Shown here in pieces: positions 39,732 to 48,247 of a stretch of 64,000 nucleotides of DNA; positions within the stretch are counted from its first letter, which is position 1; each line of letters begins with the position of its first letter. The stretch is taken from positions 283,491 through 347,490 of the forward strand of contig CAKSVD010000001.1 of NCBI GenBank assembly GCA_934503275.1, in the 5' to 3' direction. A model generated the notes under the pieces. That model saw only the letters and a program-made list of their open reading frames with translations, searched no databases and had not been told where the DNA came from. Origin of the DNA: an uncultured Faecalibacterium sp. Lineage in GTDB: Bacteria > Bacillota > Clostridia > Oscillospirales > Ruminococcaceae. Made by a program: the position numbers and the translations under genes.

Positions 39732-41006
39732 TTAGACGTTTTCTTTCCCTTTGATCTTTGCCCAGTACGCCCGGGCAGCCTGCTCGGTCTTGTTGTCGCC
39801 AAAGGTGTAGTATTTCGTATCCTTCAGCACATCCGGCAGGTACTGCTGTTGCACCCAGTGGTTGGCGTAGCTATGGGCATATTTGTAATTTTGCCCCTTT
39901 ACCAGCGCATCCTCGCCGTCAAAGTGTTTGTTTTGCAGCTGACGCGGGATAGGGCCGGTGCGCCCGGCCTGTACGTCCGCAATGGCTGCGTTGATGGCAT
40001 CGTGGGCGCTGTTGGATTTAGGGCTGGTGGCCACCAGAATCACTGCATCCGCAAGCGGCAAGCGCGCCTCCGGCAGGCCTACCATGTTGGCGGCATCCAC
40101 CGCCGCCTTGACGATGGGGATGATCTGCGGATAGGCAAGCCCAACATCCTCGCAGGCGCACACCATCAGGCGGCGGCAGGCAGAGGGCAGGTCTCCCGCC
40201 TCCAGCAGACGTGCCAGATAGTGCAGCGCCGCGTCCGGGTCTGACCCGCGCATGGACTTCTGATAGGCGGAAACGATGTCGTAGTGGTCATCGCCCTCCC
40301 GGTCGTAGCGCATGGCGGTGCGGCGGGTGACCTGCCGGATCATATCCAAGGTGATGCGCTTTTCTCCGTTTTCCACGGGCGCTGCCGTGACCGCAAAGTC
40401 CAGACAGCCCAACGCCTTGCGCAGATCGCCCCCAGCGCTTTCGGCCAGATAGGCGCAGGCGTCCTCGTCCATGCATACCGGCACCTGCTCCCCCTCAGAG
40501 AGGCGCTGCACGGCGTTGCGCACCCCGCGTTCCACGTCCGCTGCGGCAAGGGGCTTGAACTCAAACACCGTGCAGCGGGAAAGCAGCGCGTTATAAATGT
40601 AGAAATAGGGGTTCTCGGTAGTGGAAGCGATCAGGGTGACGCTGCCGTCCTCAATGCACTCCAAAAGGCTCTGCTGCTGCTTTTTGTTCAGGTACTGGAT
40701 CTCGTCCAGATACAGCAGAATGCCGCCCGCCGCTGCCAGCGTGCCGATATCCTTGAGCACCGCCTTGATATCTCCGGTGCCGCAGGAGGTGCCGTTGAGC
40801 TTGTGCAGGGTCATGCCGCTGTTCTCGGCAATGATGCGTGCCACCGTGGTCTTTCCGGTACCGGAGGGGCCGTAAAAGATCATGTTGGGAATGCGCCCGC
40901 TCTCGATGGTGCGGCGGAACACCCGTCCCGGCGCCAGCAGATGCTGCTGCCCGCACACATCCGCCAGCGTTTTGGGACGCAGACGTTGCGCAAGTGGTTC
41001 ATTCAT
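39732..41006 (-). CDS. rarA: Replication-associated recombination protein A (RarA/MgsA)
   Basis: 424 residues. AAA+ motifs are GPSGTGKTTVARI (Walker A) and LYLDEIQYLNKKQQ (Walker B), with sensor STTENPYF. The C-terminal clamp-loader-like domain contains YDIVSAYQKSMRGSDPDAALHYLARLLEAG, the family signature. RarA acts at stalled replication forks. The chosen ATG has GGAGAAACCACC upstream; the longer frame into the promoter is rejected. It has its own promoter and shares a divergent control region with nth. Confidence 0.95.
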   Translation of the reverse strand: MNEPLAQRLRPKTLADVCGQQHLLAPGRVFRRTIESGRIPNMIFYGPSGTGKTTVARIIAENSGMTLHKLNGTSCGTGDIKAVLKDIGTLAAAGGILLYLDEIQYLNKKQQQSLLECIEDGSVTLIASTTENPYFYIYNALLSRCTVFEFKPLAAADVERGVRNAVQRLSEGEQVPVCMDEDACAYLAESAGGDLRKALGCLDFAVTAAPVENGEKRITLDMIRQVTRRTAMRYDREGDDHYDIVSAYQKSMRGSDPDAALHYLARLLEAGDLPSACRRLMVCACEDVGLAYPQIIPIVKAAVDAANMVGLPEARLPLADAVILVATSPKSNSAHDAINAAIADVQAGRTGPIPRQLQNKHFDGEDALVKGQNYKYAHSYANHWVQQQYLPDVLKDTKYYTFGDNKTEQAARAYWAKIKGKENV

Positions 41007-41046
41007 GGTGGTTTCTCCTTCCCTGCCCGCAAGGCACTTTTTATAT

Positions 41047-41075
41047 AGTATAGCGCATTTAGAAAAGGAGGACAA
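41047..41075 (-). promoter_or_regulatory. SigA promoter of rarA-fur
   Basis: Minus-strand -35 TTGTCC (41075-41070) and -10 TATACT (41052-41047), exactly 17 bases apart. Confidence 0.7.
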
Positions 41076-41084
41076 GGGCTTTTC

Positions 41085-41099
41085 TGAAAATCATTCTCA
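41085..41099. promoter_or_regulatory. Fur-like 7-1-7 palindrome between rarA and nth
   Basis: TGAAAATCATTCTCA matches the Fur 7-1-7 pattern (TGATAAT-N-ATTATCA) at 12 of 14 defined positions. It lies just upstream of the rarA -35 and 18 bases upstream of the nth -35, so one bound regulator could affect both. A Fur-family gene is the second gene of the rarA transcript. Confidence 0.5.
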
Positions 41100-41117
41100 G
41101 ATAATGTCCTGCAAACA

Positions 41118-41146
41118 TTTACAAATCCTGTCAAACATGGTATGAT
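41118..41146 (+). promoter_or_regulatory. SigA promoter of nth
   Basis: -35 TTTACA (41118-41123) and -10 TATGAT (41141-41146), 17 bases apart; each differs from consensus by one base. Confidence 0.75.
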
Positions 41147-41178
41147 TCAGGTATTCCCTTTCAAAGGAGGTTTGTCTC

Positions 41179-41868
41179 ATGCCGGTACAAAAAAAAGCCC
41201 CGGAGGACCTTACCGCAAAAAAGGCGCTGGCGCTGGAGGTCATTCAACGTCTCAAGGCTGAATACCCGGATGCCGGGTGCACGCTGGACTACGACCACGC
41301 GTGGCAGTTGCTGGTCAGCGTGCGGCTGGCAGCCCAGTGCACGGATGCCCGGGTGAACATTGTGGTGGAGGAGTTGTTTGCCAAATACCCCAGCGTAGCG
41401 GCGCTGGCTGCCGCCGAGCCGGAGGACATTGAAGCCATCGTCAAGCCCTGCGGGCTGGGACACTCCAAGGCGCGGGATATCTCGGCCTGTATGCGGATGC
41501 TACGAGACAAGTACGACTGCCGGGTGCCCGACACCTTTGCCGAGTTGCTTGCCCTGCCCGGCGTGGGGCGCAAGAGTGCAAACCTCATCATGGGGGATGT
41601 GTTCGGCAAGCCCGCCATCGTTACCGACACCCACTGCATCCGGCTGTGCAATAAGATCGGCCTTGTGGACGGCATCAAGGAGCCGCAGAAGGTGGAGATG
41701 GCCCTGTGGAAGATCATCCCGCCAGAGGAAGGCAGCGACCTTTGCCACCGCTTTGTAATGCATGGCCGCGCGGTGTGCAACGCCCGCAAGCCGGAATGCG
41801 AAAAATGCTGTTTGAAAGACCTCTGCCGCACCGCCCGCGAAGCCGCCGGGCAGCAGGCAGAGCCATAA
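41179..41868 (+). CDS. nth: Endonuclease III
   Basis: 229 residues. The helix-hairpin-helix LPGVGRKSANLI contains the catalytic K132, and VTDTHCIR holds the catalytic D150. The Fe-S cluster cysteines are C200, C207, C210 and C216 (C-x6-C-x2-C-x5-C). The enzyme removes oxidised pyrimidines and cleaves the abasic strand. The start follows AAAGGAGG. It is followed 19 bases later by a GlsB-like gene, probably on the same transcript, ended by the hairpin at 42233-42282. Confidence 0.97.
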   Translation: MPVQKKAPEDLTAKKALALEVIQRLKAEYPDAGCTLDYDHAWQLLVSVRLAAQCTDARVNIVVEELFAKYPSVAALAAAEPEDIEAIVKPCGLGHSKARDISACMRMLRDKYDCRVPDTFAELLALPGVGRKSANLIMGDVFGKPAIVTDTHCIRLCNKIGLVDGIKEPQKVEMALWKIIPPEEGSDLCHRFVMHGRAVCNARKPECEKCCLKDLCRTAREAAGQQAEP

Positions 41869-41887
41869 TTTCAAGGAGGTATAACCT

Positions 41888-42214
41888 GTGATCACTTTAA
41901 CGATTTTACTCATCGCTGCCCTGCTGTGCGTGCTGTTGGGCTGCCTGACCGGCCTGCTGTCGCTGGTAGGCGTGCTGGCTTCCCTTTTTGTGGGTGTACT
42001 GGTGGGTGCACTGGCCGGATATCTGGCTGGGCGCTTTATGGGCACCGAAACTTCCCTTGGCCGCAACATCCTCATGGGTGTACTGGGCAGCTTTGTGGGC
42101 GAGTTTTTGTTCGGCCTGCTGGGCATCCACGCTTCCGGCAGCCTTTCTTCCTTTGCCATCTCGGTGATCGGTGCCTGTATCTGCATCTGGATCGGACAGA
42201 AGATCTCCAAGTAA
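41888..42214 (+). CDS. GlsB/YeaQ/YmgE-family membrane protein
   Basis: 108 residues starting at a GTG that follows AAGGAGG. Almost entirely hydrophobic with three or four membrane helices and the glycine-rich LGCLTGLLS ... GALAGYLAGRFMG and NILMGVLGSFVGEFLFGLLGI repeats typical of the transglycosylase-associated (GlsB/YeaQ) family. These small proteins are linked to envelope or general stress; no enzymatic activity is established. Confidence 0.85.
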   Translation: MITLTILLIAALLCVLLGCLTGLLSLVGVLASLFVGVLVGALAGYLAGRFMGTETSLGRNILMGVLGSFVGEFLFGLLGIHASGSLSSFAISVIGACICIWIGQKISK

Positions 42215-42232
42215 TCGTTTTATAACAATATA

Positions 42233-42282
42233 CCGCCGCGTTCTGCCGCCGGAGTTTCCGGGCAGAGTGCGGCGGCTTTTTT
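42233..42282 (+). terminator. Terminator after the GlsB-like gene
   Basis: CCGCCGCGTTCTGCC pairs with GGCAGAGTGCGGCGG through two wobble pairs, then a TTTTTT run at 42277-42282. It isolates the cas operon from the nth transcript. Confidence 0.88.
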
Positions 42283-42345
42283 ATGGGCGTTCTGCCGGAT
42301 AAACGCTGCCCGGGCTGTGCAGGCCGCCAAATTTTCTGCCAATTC

Positions 42346-42374
42346 TTGACAGGCATTCCCTGCCGTTGTATCGT
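42346..42374 (+). promoter_or_regulatory. Promoter of the cas operon
   Basis: A perfect -35 TTGACA (42346-42351), a 17-base spacer, and a weak -10 TATCGT (42369-42374), 24 bases before the cas3 start. A strong -35 with a poor -10 suggests low basal activity or activation. Confidence 0.55.
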
Positions 42375-42398
42375 TGACCCAGAAACGGAGGGTTCAAT

Positions 42399-44561
42399 AT
42401 GGACAAAGCACTTGCACATATTTCCGAGGACGGCACCCGCACCCAGACCGTCTACGAGCATCTTTCCGGCACAGCACGCCTTGCCGGAGCTTTTGCCGCC
42501 CCCTTTGGCGCAGCACAGGAGGCCGAATACGCCGCATGGCTGCACGACATTGGCAAATACAGCGCAGCTTTCCAGCAGCGGCTGGCGGGCGGTGCTGCAA
42601 CCGACCACTCGACCGCCGGTGCGCAGGAAGCGATGAAGGGCTGTGCGCCCCACGTTCAGGCGGCCTTTGCCGTAGCCGGGCACCACACCGGTCTGCCGGA
42701 CGGCGGCAACAAAAGGACAGCTGATTCTGCTGACAGTACCCTGTTCGGGCGACTGAAAAAGCCGGTGGAGCCTTACGATGGCTGGCGGGAGGTCACCCTG
42801 CCCCAGAGCGCCCCGCCGGATTGGGCAAACCGCGACCCGCTGGATTTTGCATTTTTCACCCGGATGCTCTACTCCTGTCTTGTGGACGCGGATTTTATCG
42901 ACACCGAAACTTTTATGAACGGTCAGGCCGCGCCCCGGGGCAACAGCACCGCGCTTTCTTCTCTGCTGGAAAAGGTGCGTGCCAAGGCGGCCGGCTATCT
43001 TGCGGCGCAGAGCACCTCGCCGGTAAGCATCCAGCGCAATACTGTGCTGCGCGCCTGTATGGAGAAAGGTGCCCACGGTGCTCCGGGACTGTATACCCTC
43101 ACCGTGCCCACCGGCGGCGGCAAGACCTTTGCCTCCCTTGCCTTTGCGCTGGAACAGGCGGCCGCGCAGGGCATGAAGCGAGTGGTCTATGTTATTCCGT
43201 ATATGTCCATCATCGACCAGACTGCCGCTGTTTTTGCAGATCTTCTGGGCGCAGAAAACGTACTGGCCGATTACTCCTGCGCAGACTACAAAAGTCTTGA
43301 GCAGGAAAAGCTGACCCCGGCGCAGTACCGCCAGCTGCTGGCCAGCGAAAACTGGAATGCACCTGTTGTGGTAACCACTGCGGTGCAGTTTTTTGAATCG
43401 CTGTACGCCAACCGCAGCAGCCGCTGCCGTAAACTGCACAACATTGCGGACAGCGTGATCATCTTTGACGAAGCGCAGACCCTGCCCACCAGTTATCTGC
43501 TGCCCTGCGTCAGCGCCATTGCACAGCTGGTGCGGCATTACCACGCCACCGCCGTGTTATGCACCGCCACCCAGCCCGCATTAGAGTCCTATTTCCGGCA
43601 GTTTGCGCCGGAGCTGTCCATACAGGAGATCGTACCGGACACTGCCGCACTGTACACTACCCTGCGCCGCACTACCCTTTGCGATGCCGGAGAGCTGACG
43701 CTGGAAGCGCTGACCGCACAGCTTTGCGCACTGCCGCAGGTGCTGTGCGTAGTGAACCGACGCAAAACGGCGCAGGAAGTGTATGCCGCTTTGCCCGCCG
43801 AGGGCAGCTACTGCCTGACCACCCTGCTATGCGCCGCAGACCGCCGCCGCCAGCTGGCAGAGATCCGGCAGCGGTTGCGGGAAGGGCTGCCCTGCCGGGT
43901 GGTTTCCACCTCGCTGATCGAAGCCGGTGTGGACGTGGATTTCCCCGCCGCATACCGGGAACAATGCGGGCTGGACTCTCTTTTGCAGACCGCCGGGCGC
44001 TGCAACCGGGAGGGACGCCGCAGCGCGGCAGAGAGCATGGTATATCGTTTTAAGCTGGAAGGCTGCAGCGTACCGCAGATGCTGCACCAGAATGTGCATG
44101 CCATGCAGTACGCAGCAGGCTGCACCGCAGCACTGGACAGTCCGGAGGCGGTCAGGGCTTATTTTAAGGAGCTGTATTTTGCGCGGGGCGAGGCCGCACT
44201 GGACACAAGCGGCATTCTGGATGCCCTGCGCAAGGGGATCTCGGGCTGCATTTTCCCGTTTGCGCAGGTGGCAGAGCAGTTCCATCTGATCGAAGCACCC
44301 ACCCGCACTGTTTACCTGCCCGTTGGCGAAGGCGCCGCACTTTGCGAGCAGCTGCGCAGCGGAACTGTGAGCCGCACACTTTACCGTAAGCTGGGCGCTT
44401 ACAGCGTAGCCTGTTATGCCCAGCAGTTTCAGGCACTGGATGCCGCCGGGGCGCTGGAGATGCTACCCAACGGCAGCGCCATTCTGACCGATAGCACCCT
44501 ATACGATGCTACGACCGGACTTTCCATGGACGTGGAGACCGGAAAAGGCCTGTTTTTCTGA
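42399..44561 (+). CDS. cas3: Type I-C CRISPR helicase-nuclease Cas3
   Basis: 720 residues. The N-terminal HD nuclease has H49-D50 (WLHDIGKYSAAF), H70 (TDHST), H95-H96 (GHHTG) and D163 (LVDADF). The SF2 helicase has Walker A VPTGGGKT (236-243), DEAQ (357-360) and the motif VI region QTAGRCNREGRR. Cas3 is recruited to Cascade-bound DNA, nicks and degrades it. All visible catalytic residues are intact, so interference appears possible. It is the first cas gene; a gap of about 100 bp with an inverted repeat separates it from cas5c. Confidence 0.96.
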   Translation: MDKALAHISEDGTRTQTVYEHLSGTARLAGAFAAPFGAAQEAEYAAWLHDIGKYSAAFQQRLAGGAATDHSTAGAQEAMKGCAPHVQAAFAVAGHHTGLPDGGNKRTADSADSTLFGRLKKPVEPYDGWREVTLPQSAPPDWANRDPLDFAFFTRMLYSCLVDADFIDTETFMNGQAAPRGNSTALSSLLEKVRAKAAGYLAAQSTSPVSIQRNTVLRACMEKGAHGAPGLYTLTVPTGGGKTFASLAFALEQAAAQGMKRVVYVIPYMSIIDQTAAVFADLLGAENVLADYSCADYKSLEQEKLTPAQYRQLLASENWNAPVVVTTAVQFFESLYANRSSRCRKLHNIADSVIIFDEAQTLPTSYLLPCVSAIAQLVRHYHATAVLCTATQPALESYFRQFAPELSIQEIVPDTAALYTTLRRTTLCDAGELTLEALTAQLCALPQVLCVVNRRKTAQEVYAALPAEGSYCLTTLLCAADRRRQLAEIRQRLREGLPCRVVSTSLIEAGVDVDFPAAYREQCGLDSLLQTAGRCNREGRRSAAESMVYRFKLEGCSVPQMLHQNVHAMQYAAGCTAALDSPEAVRAYFKELYFARGEAALDTSGILDALRKGISGCIFPFAQVAEQFHLIEAPTRTVYLPVGEGAALCEQLRSGTVSRTLYRKLGAYSVACYAQQFQALDAAGALEMLPNGSAILTDSTLYDATTGLSMDVETGKGLFF

Positions 44562-44577
44562 CAAAAAATCAGAAAAA
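44553..44577. repeat. Inverted repeat at the cas3-cas5c gap
   Basis: TTTTTCTGA (44553-44561) and TCAGAAAAA (44569-44577) form a perfect 9-bp inverted repeat that covers the cas3 stop codon. The rest of the gap (to 44665) is AT-rich, with TATTAT around 44633 as a possible internal -10. It could be a weak terminator or operator. Confidence 0.5.
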
Positions 44578-44665
44578 TGGCAAAGAAAATACGCAAAAGT
44601 CCTTTTTATAACACTTTAGATGCTGTATTATAAGTATAAATCAAATTTGAAAGGAGGTGGTGTTC

Positions 44666-45316
44666 ATGTCCATGCTGATCGAGGTCTGGGGCGACTACGC
44701 CTGCTTTTCAAGACCGGAGATGAAAACCGAGCGTGTATCCTATGACATCATGACGCCCTCGGCGGCGCGCGGGCTGGTGGAGGCCATCTACTGGCACCCG
44801 GGCATGAAGTACCATATCGACCGCATCTATCTGCTCAAGCCGGTGCAGTTTGCCAGTATCCGGCGCAACGAGGTCAAGGCTACCCTGCTGTCCTCGGCGG
44901 TGCTCAGTGCAGCCAAGGGCGGCGAGGTGCCCATGCTGTGCACGGCAGAGAATATCCAGCAGCGGGCAGCACTGGTGCTGCAGGATGTGCATTACGTTAT
45001 CGAATGCCATTTTACTATGACCGAAAAAGCCGCACCCGGCGATAACCCGGGCAAATTTCAGGATATCCTGCGGCGGCGGCTGAATAAGGGGCAGTGCTAT
45101 CACCAGCCCTGCTTTGGCTGCCGGGAGTTTCCGGCAAACTTCCGGGAATGGCACGGCAGAGCCGAGGAGATCCCCGCACTGCCGCTCACGCAGGATCTGG
45201 GCTTTATGCTGTATGATCTGGACTACTCCGACCCGGAAAATATCCGCTCCCAGTTCTTCCGGGCAAAGCTGGAAAACGGCGTGCTGGACTGCCGGGATGT
45301 GGAGGTGTTCACATGA
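44666..45316 (+). CDS. cas5c: Type I-C Cas5c (Cas5d), crRNA-processing subunit
   Basis: 216 residues with the RAMP fold start (LIEVWGDYACFSRPEMKTERVSYD) and the family motif KGQCYHQPCFGCREFPANF, containing K141 and H146 near the catalytic region used by Cas5c proteins to cleave repeats, since type I-C lacks Cas6. The ATG at 44666 has AAAGGAGG at good spacing; a GTG three codons earlier is less likely. Its stop overlaps cas8c (ATGA). Confidence 0.95.
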   Translation: MSMLIEVWGDYACFSRPEMKTERVSYDIMTPSAARGLVEAIYWHPGMKYHIDRIYLLKPVQFASIRRNEVKATLLSSAVLSAAKGGEVPMLCTAENIQQRAALVLQDVHYVIECHFTMTEKAAPGDNPGKFQDILRRRLNKGQCYHQPCFGCREFPANFREWHGRAEEIPALPLTQDLGFMLYDLDYSDPENIRSQFFRAKLENGVLDCRDVEVFT

Positions 45317-47079
45317 TCTTACAGGCACTTACTGCCTATTACGAGAAGCTTGTCCGGCATGGCAGGCTTTCTGCCCCCGGCTGGGACGACAGCTTTAAGG
45401 TGAGCTATGAGTTGCGGTTGAACGATGCCGGGCAGCTGGTCTCCGTGCTCGACCTGCGCGCAGAAATGAAGATGGGCAAAAAGACAGTCCTTGCCCCGCG
45501 TGCAATGCGCGTACCGGCGCATGAAAAGCGTTCCTCCGGCATTGCAGCCAACTTTTTGTGCGATAACTCCACCTATCTGCTGGGCGCAGACGAAAAAGGC
45601 AAGCCGGAGCGCTCTACGGATTGCTTCAAGGCCTGTGCCAAATTGCATCACGCCATTCTGGATGGCGTAGACAGCCCCGCAGCCCGGGCGCTCCTTGCTT
45701 ATTTTGACAGCTGGGATCCGGCGCAGGCTGCCACGCATCCCCTATTGGCTGAGCAGTGGAAGGAGATCACCGGCAACGCCAACCTGATCTTTGGCTACGA
45801 AGCTGCCGACCACAGTCACAGCTTTGTCAACGACGACCTCGCCATTCAGAACGCATGGCAGGCGCACTACAACGACCGCTCTGCCGATTCGGACATGGGG
45901 CAATGCCTGATTACCGGAAAATATGCCCCCATCGAGCGCACCCATCCGAATATCAGCGGTGTGCCCGGGGCGCAAAGCTCCGGCGCAGCACTGGTATCCT
46001 TCAACGCACCGGCCTTCTGCTCCTACGGCCACGAGCAGGGCGATAACGCCCCTGTCAGCAAGTACGCCGCCTTTGCCTATACCACTGCACTGAATTATCT
46101 CTTGGCTGACCGTAAAAATCATTGTCGCATTCTAGGTAGTGGCAGTAGTTCCACCGCCATGGTCTTCTGGGCCGAAAATGCAGAACCAGCCTATTCCGAT
46201 GCTTTTTCTATGTTTTTTTCCAGTGACTTGAGCGGCGAACTCGCTGCAATAATGAAAAAATTAGCGCTTGGACAATATGTACATTTTAACGGTATCGAGT
46301 TACAGCCCGATGAGCATTTCTGTATTCTGGGTCTTTCACCAAACGCAGCACGACTATCTGTTCGTTTTTTCATGCGGGATACCTTTGGAGCATTTGCCAA
46401 GAATCTCCAGCGTTTTTTAGATGAGACTGCAATCGCCCGACCAGACCTCGACATACGCGAATATCTATCTGTCTGGTCTGTTGCTCTGACTACGGTACGC
46501 ACCGTCAAAGGCAGTACGCCGCCTGACCCGTCCCCGCAGCTGGCAGGCGACCTGCTGCGCGCCGTGCTGACCGGCGGGCGTTACCCCGCTACTCTGCTGA
46601 ACGGAGTGACCCTGCGCATCCGTGCCGAGCAGAATGTGACCCGCAGCCGTGCTGCTGTGATCAAAGCGTATTACCTGCGTAATTACCCTACCGAACTGAA
46701 CAAGGAGGTCTATACTGTGAGCCTGAACGAAACTACCAATGTTCCCTATCTTCTGGGGCGGCTGTTCTCGGTGCTGGAGGCTGTGCAAAAAGCTGCCAAC
46801 CCCGGCATCAACACCACCATCAAGGACCGGTATTTCAACGCCGCCTGCGCCACGCCGGTCATGGCCTTCCCCACCCTGCTGCGGCTGAGCCAGAAGCATC
46901 TGCGCAAGCTGAACGACGGCCTTGCCACCTACTACGATAATCAGATCACCGAACTGATGGCGCAGCTGCCGGAAAGCGGTTTCCCCGCTCGGCTCAGCCT
47001 GCCGGATCAGGGCAAATTTGCCATCGGTTACTACCACCAGACCCAGAAACGCTTTGCCAAAAAGAACGAGGAGGAATAA
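45313..47079 (+). CDS. cas8c: Type I-C Cascade large subunit Cas8c (Csd1), mosaic composition
   Basis: 588 residues, usual for Cas8c/Csd1. Family features include ANFLCDNSTYLLG near residue 80, CLITGKYAPIERTHPNI and the central LGLSPNAARLSVRFF box. Cas8c recognises the PAM and recruits Cas3. Reading frame is intact. Odd: between about 46090 and 46500 (residues about 260-396) base composition drops sharply; by hand 133 of the 300 bases 46201-46500 are G or C, against well over 60% on either side, with different codon choice. This suggests a recombined segment. Confidence 0.95.
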   Translation: MILQALTAYYEKLVRHGRLSAPGWDDSFKVSYELRLNDAGQLVSVLDLRAEMKMGKKTVLAPRAMRVPAHEKRSSGIAANFLCDNSTYLLGADEKGKPERSTDCFKACAKLHHAILDGVDSPAARALLAYFDSWDPAQAATHPLLAEQWKEITGNANLIFGYEAADHSHSFVNDDLAIQNAWQAHYNDRSADSDMGQCLITGKYAPIERTHPNISGVPGAQSSGAALVSFNAPAFCSYGHEQGDNAPVSKYAAFAYTTALNYLLADRKNHCRILGSGSSSTAMVFWAENAEPAYSDAFSMFFSSDLSGELAAIMKKLALGQYVHFNGIELQPDEHFCILGLSPNAARLSVRFFMRDTFGAFAKNLQRFLDETAIARPDLDIREYLSVWSVALTTVRTVKGSTPPDPSPQLAGDLLRAVLTGGRYPATLLNGVTLRIRAEQNVTRSRAAVIKAYYLRNYPTELNKEVYTVSLNETTNVPYLLGRLFSVLEAVQKAANPGINTTIKDRYFNAACATPVMAFPTLLRLSQKHLRKLNDGLATYYDNQITELMAQLPESGFPARLSLPDQGKFAIGYYHQTQKRFAKKNEEE

Positions 47080-47082
47080 AAA

Positions 47083-47982
47083 ATGTCTGCACCTATCAAA
47101 AACCGCTACGATTTTGTTATTCTGTTCGATGTAGAGAACGGCAACCCCAACGGTGACCCCGATGCCGGCAATATGCCCCGCATCGATCCTGAGACCGGCT
47201 ATGGGCTGGTGACCGATGTCTGCCTGAAGCGCAAAATCCGCAACTATGTGGAGACGCTGAAGGAGGACGCCCCCGATGCCGATAATTACCGCATCTATGT
47301 CAAGGAGGGCGTGCCCCTGAACCGCAGCGATGCCGAGGCGCTGGAGCATAACGGTCTGACCCCCAAGGACGACCTGAAAAAGGCCAAGAAAAGCGACCCG
47401 GAGATCGACCGCAAGCTGCGGGATTATATGTGCGAACATTTCTACGATATCCGCACCTTCGGTGCCGTGATGACCACCTTTGTCAAGGGTGCGCTGAACT
47501 GCGGCCAGGTGCGCGGGCCGGTGCAGCTGAGCTTTGCCCGCTCTGTTGACCCTATCGTGCCGCAAGAGGTGACCATTACCCGCGTAGCCATCACCACCGA
47601 GGCAGACGCTGAAAAGAAGAACAGTGAAATGGGCAACAAGCATATCGTACCCTACGGCCTGTACCGTGCCGAGGGTTACGTTTCTGCCAATCTTGCCCGC
47701 AAGACCACCGGCTTCTCGGATGAAGATCTGCAGCTGCTGTGGCAGGCCATCCTGAATATGTTCGAGAACGACCATAGTGCTGCACGCGGCAAGATGGCCG
47801 TGCGAGAACTGATCGTGTTCAAGCACGATTCCGAACTGGGCAATGCGCCCGCCTACAAGCTGTTTGATGCCGTTACCGTGGCGCACAAGGCCGAGGTGGT
47901 CGCGCCCCGCAGCTATCAGGACTACACCGTTACGGTGTCCAACACCCTGCCGGAGGGTGTGCACTGCGAGAGGTTCCACTGA
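47083..47982 (+). CDS. cas7c: Type I-C Cascade backbone Cas7c (Csd2), altered C-terminus
   Basis: 299 residues. The N-terminus NRYDFVILFDVENGNPNGDPDAGNMPR is diagnostic of Csd2 and the whole RAMP core is present. Cas7 subunits coat the spacer part of the crRNA. The frame ends GVHCERFH and stops inside sequence that, in another frame, encodes the end of Cas2. The last few residues are therefore probably junction-derived, although the loss at the C-terminus should be small. Normally cas4, cas1 and cas2 would follow. Confidence 0.95.
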   Translation: MSAPIKNRYDFVILFDVENGNPNGDPDAGNMPRIDPETGYGLVTDVCLKRKIRNYVETLKEDAPDADNYRIYVKEGVPLNRSDAEALEHNGLTPKDDLKKAKKSDPEIDRKLRDYMCEHFYDIRTFGAVMTTFVKGALNCGQVRGPVQLSFARSVDPIVPQEVTITRVAITTEADAEKKNSEMGNKHIVPYGLYRAEGYVSANLARKTTGFSDEDLQLLWQAILNMFENDHSAARGKMAVRELIVFKHDSELGNAPAYKLFDAVTVAHKAEVVAPRSYQDYTVTVSNTLPEGVHCERFH

Positions 47983-48103
47983 CCTGATCGACCCCGTCTC
48001 AGACAGTCTGCGGTTCTACCAACTGGGCAACAACTACCAGACCAAGGTCGAACACGTTGGACTACACCCGGAGTTTGCACAGAACAGCGTGCTGATCTTT
48101 TGA
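47978..48103 (+). pseudogene. cas2: cas2 remnant: C-terminal part only
   Basis: In a frame different from cas7, codons give LIDPVSDSLRFYQLGNNY, then QTKVEHVGLHPEF and SVLIF before a stop at 48101-48103. DSLRFYxLGNNYxxKVEHxG is the signature of the C-terminal half of type I-C Cas2. About 41 codons remain of the usual roughly 96. There is no start codon or ribosome site. The remnant begins where cas7 ends, so a deletion has removed cas4, cas1 and the first half of cas2. Confidence 0.88.
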
Positions 48104-48110
48104 TGTCCGG

Positions 48111-48159
48111 CCAGTGCGAACAGACAGTGCACATGGTTTTCCGGGATGCTTCGCACTGG
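48111..48159 (+). repeat. Inverted repeat in the CRISPR leader region
   Basis: CCAGTGCGAA (48111-48120) and TTCGCACTGG (48150-48159) are perfect 10-base arms with a 29-base loop that contains a GTGCAC palindrome. It lies between the cas2 remnant and the array promoter, in the place of a type I-C leader element. Confidence 0.7.
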
Positions 48160-48219
48160 AATAACAGTCGACTGTGCAAGTAGCGGTGTAATTTTACGGC
48201 TTGCTTTACAGAGACCTCT

Positions 48220-48247
48220 TTGCAATTTGTGCAGGGAGGTGTATAAT
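48220..48247 (+). promoter_or_regulatory. CRISPR array leader promoter
   Basis: -35 TTGCAA (48220-48225) and -10 TATAAT (48242-48247), 16 bases apart, ending 36 bases before the first repeat and pointing into the array. A CAGAG/CTCTG stem with a T-run follows at 48258-48280 but should not block transcription completely. Confidence 0.7.
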
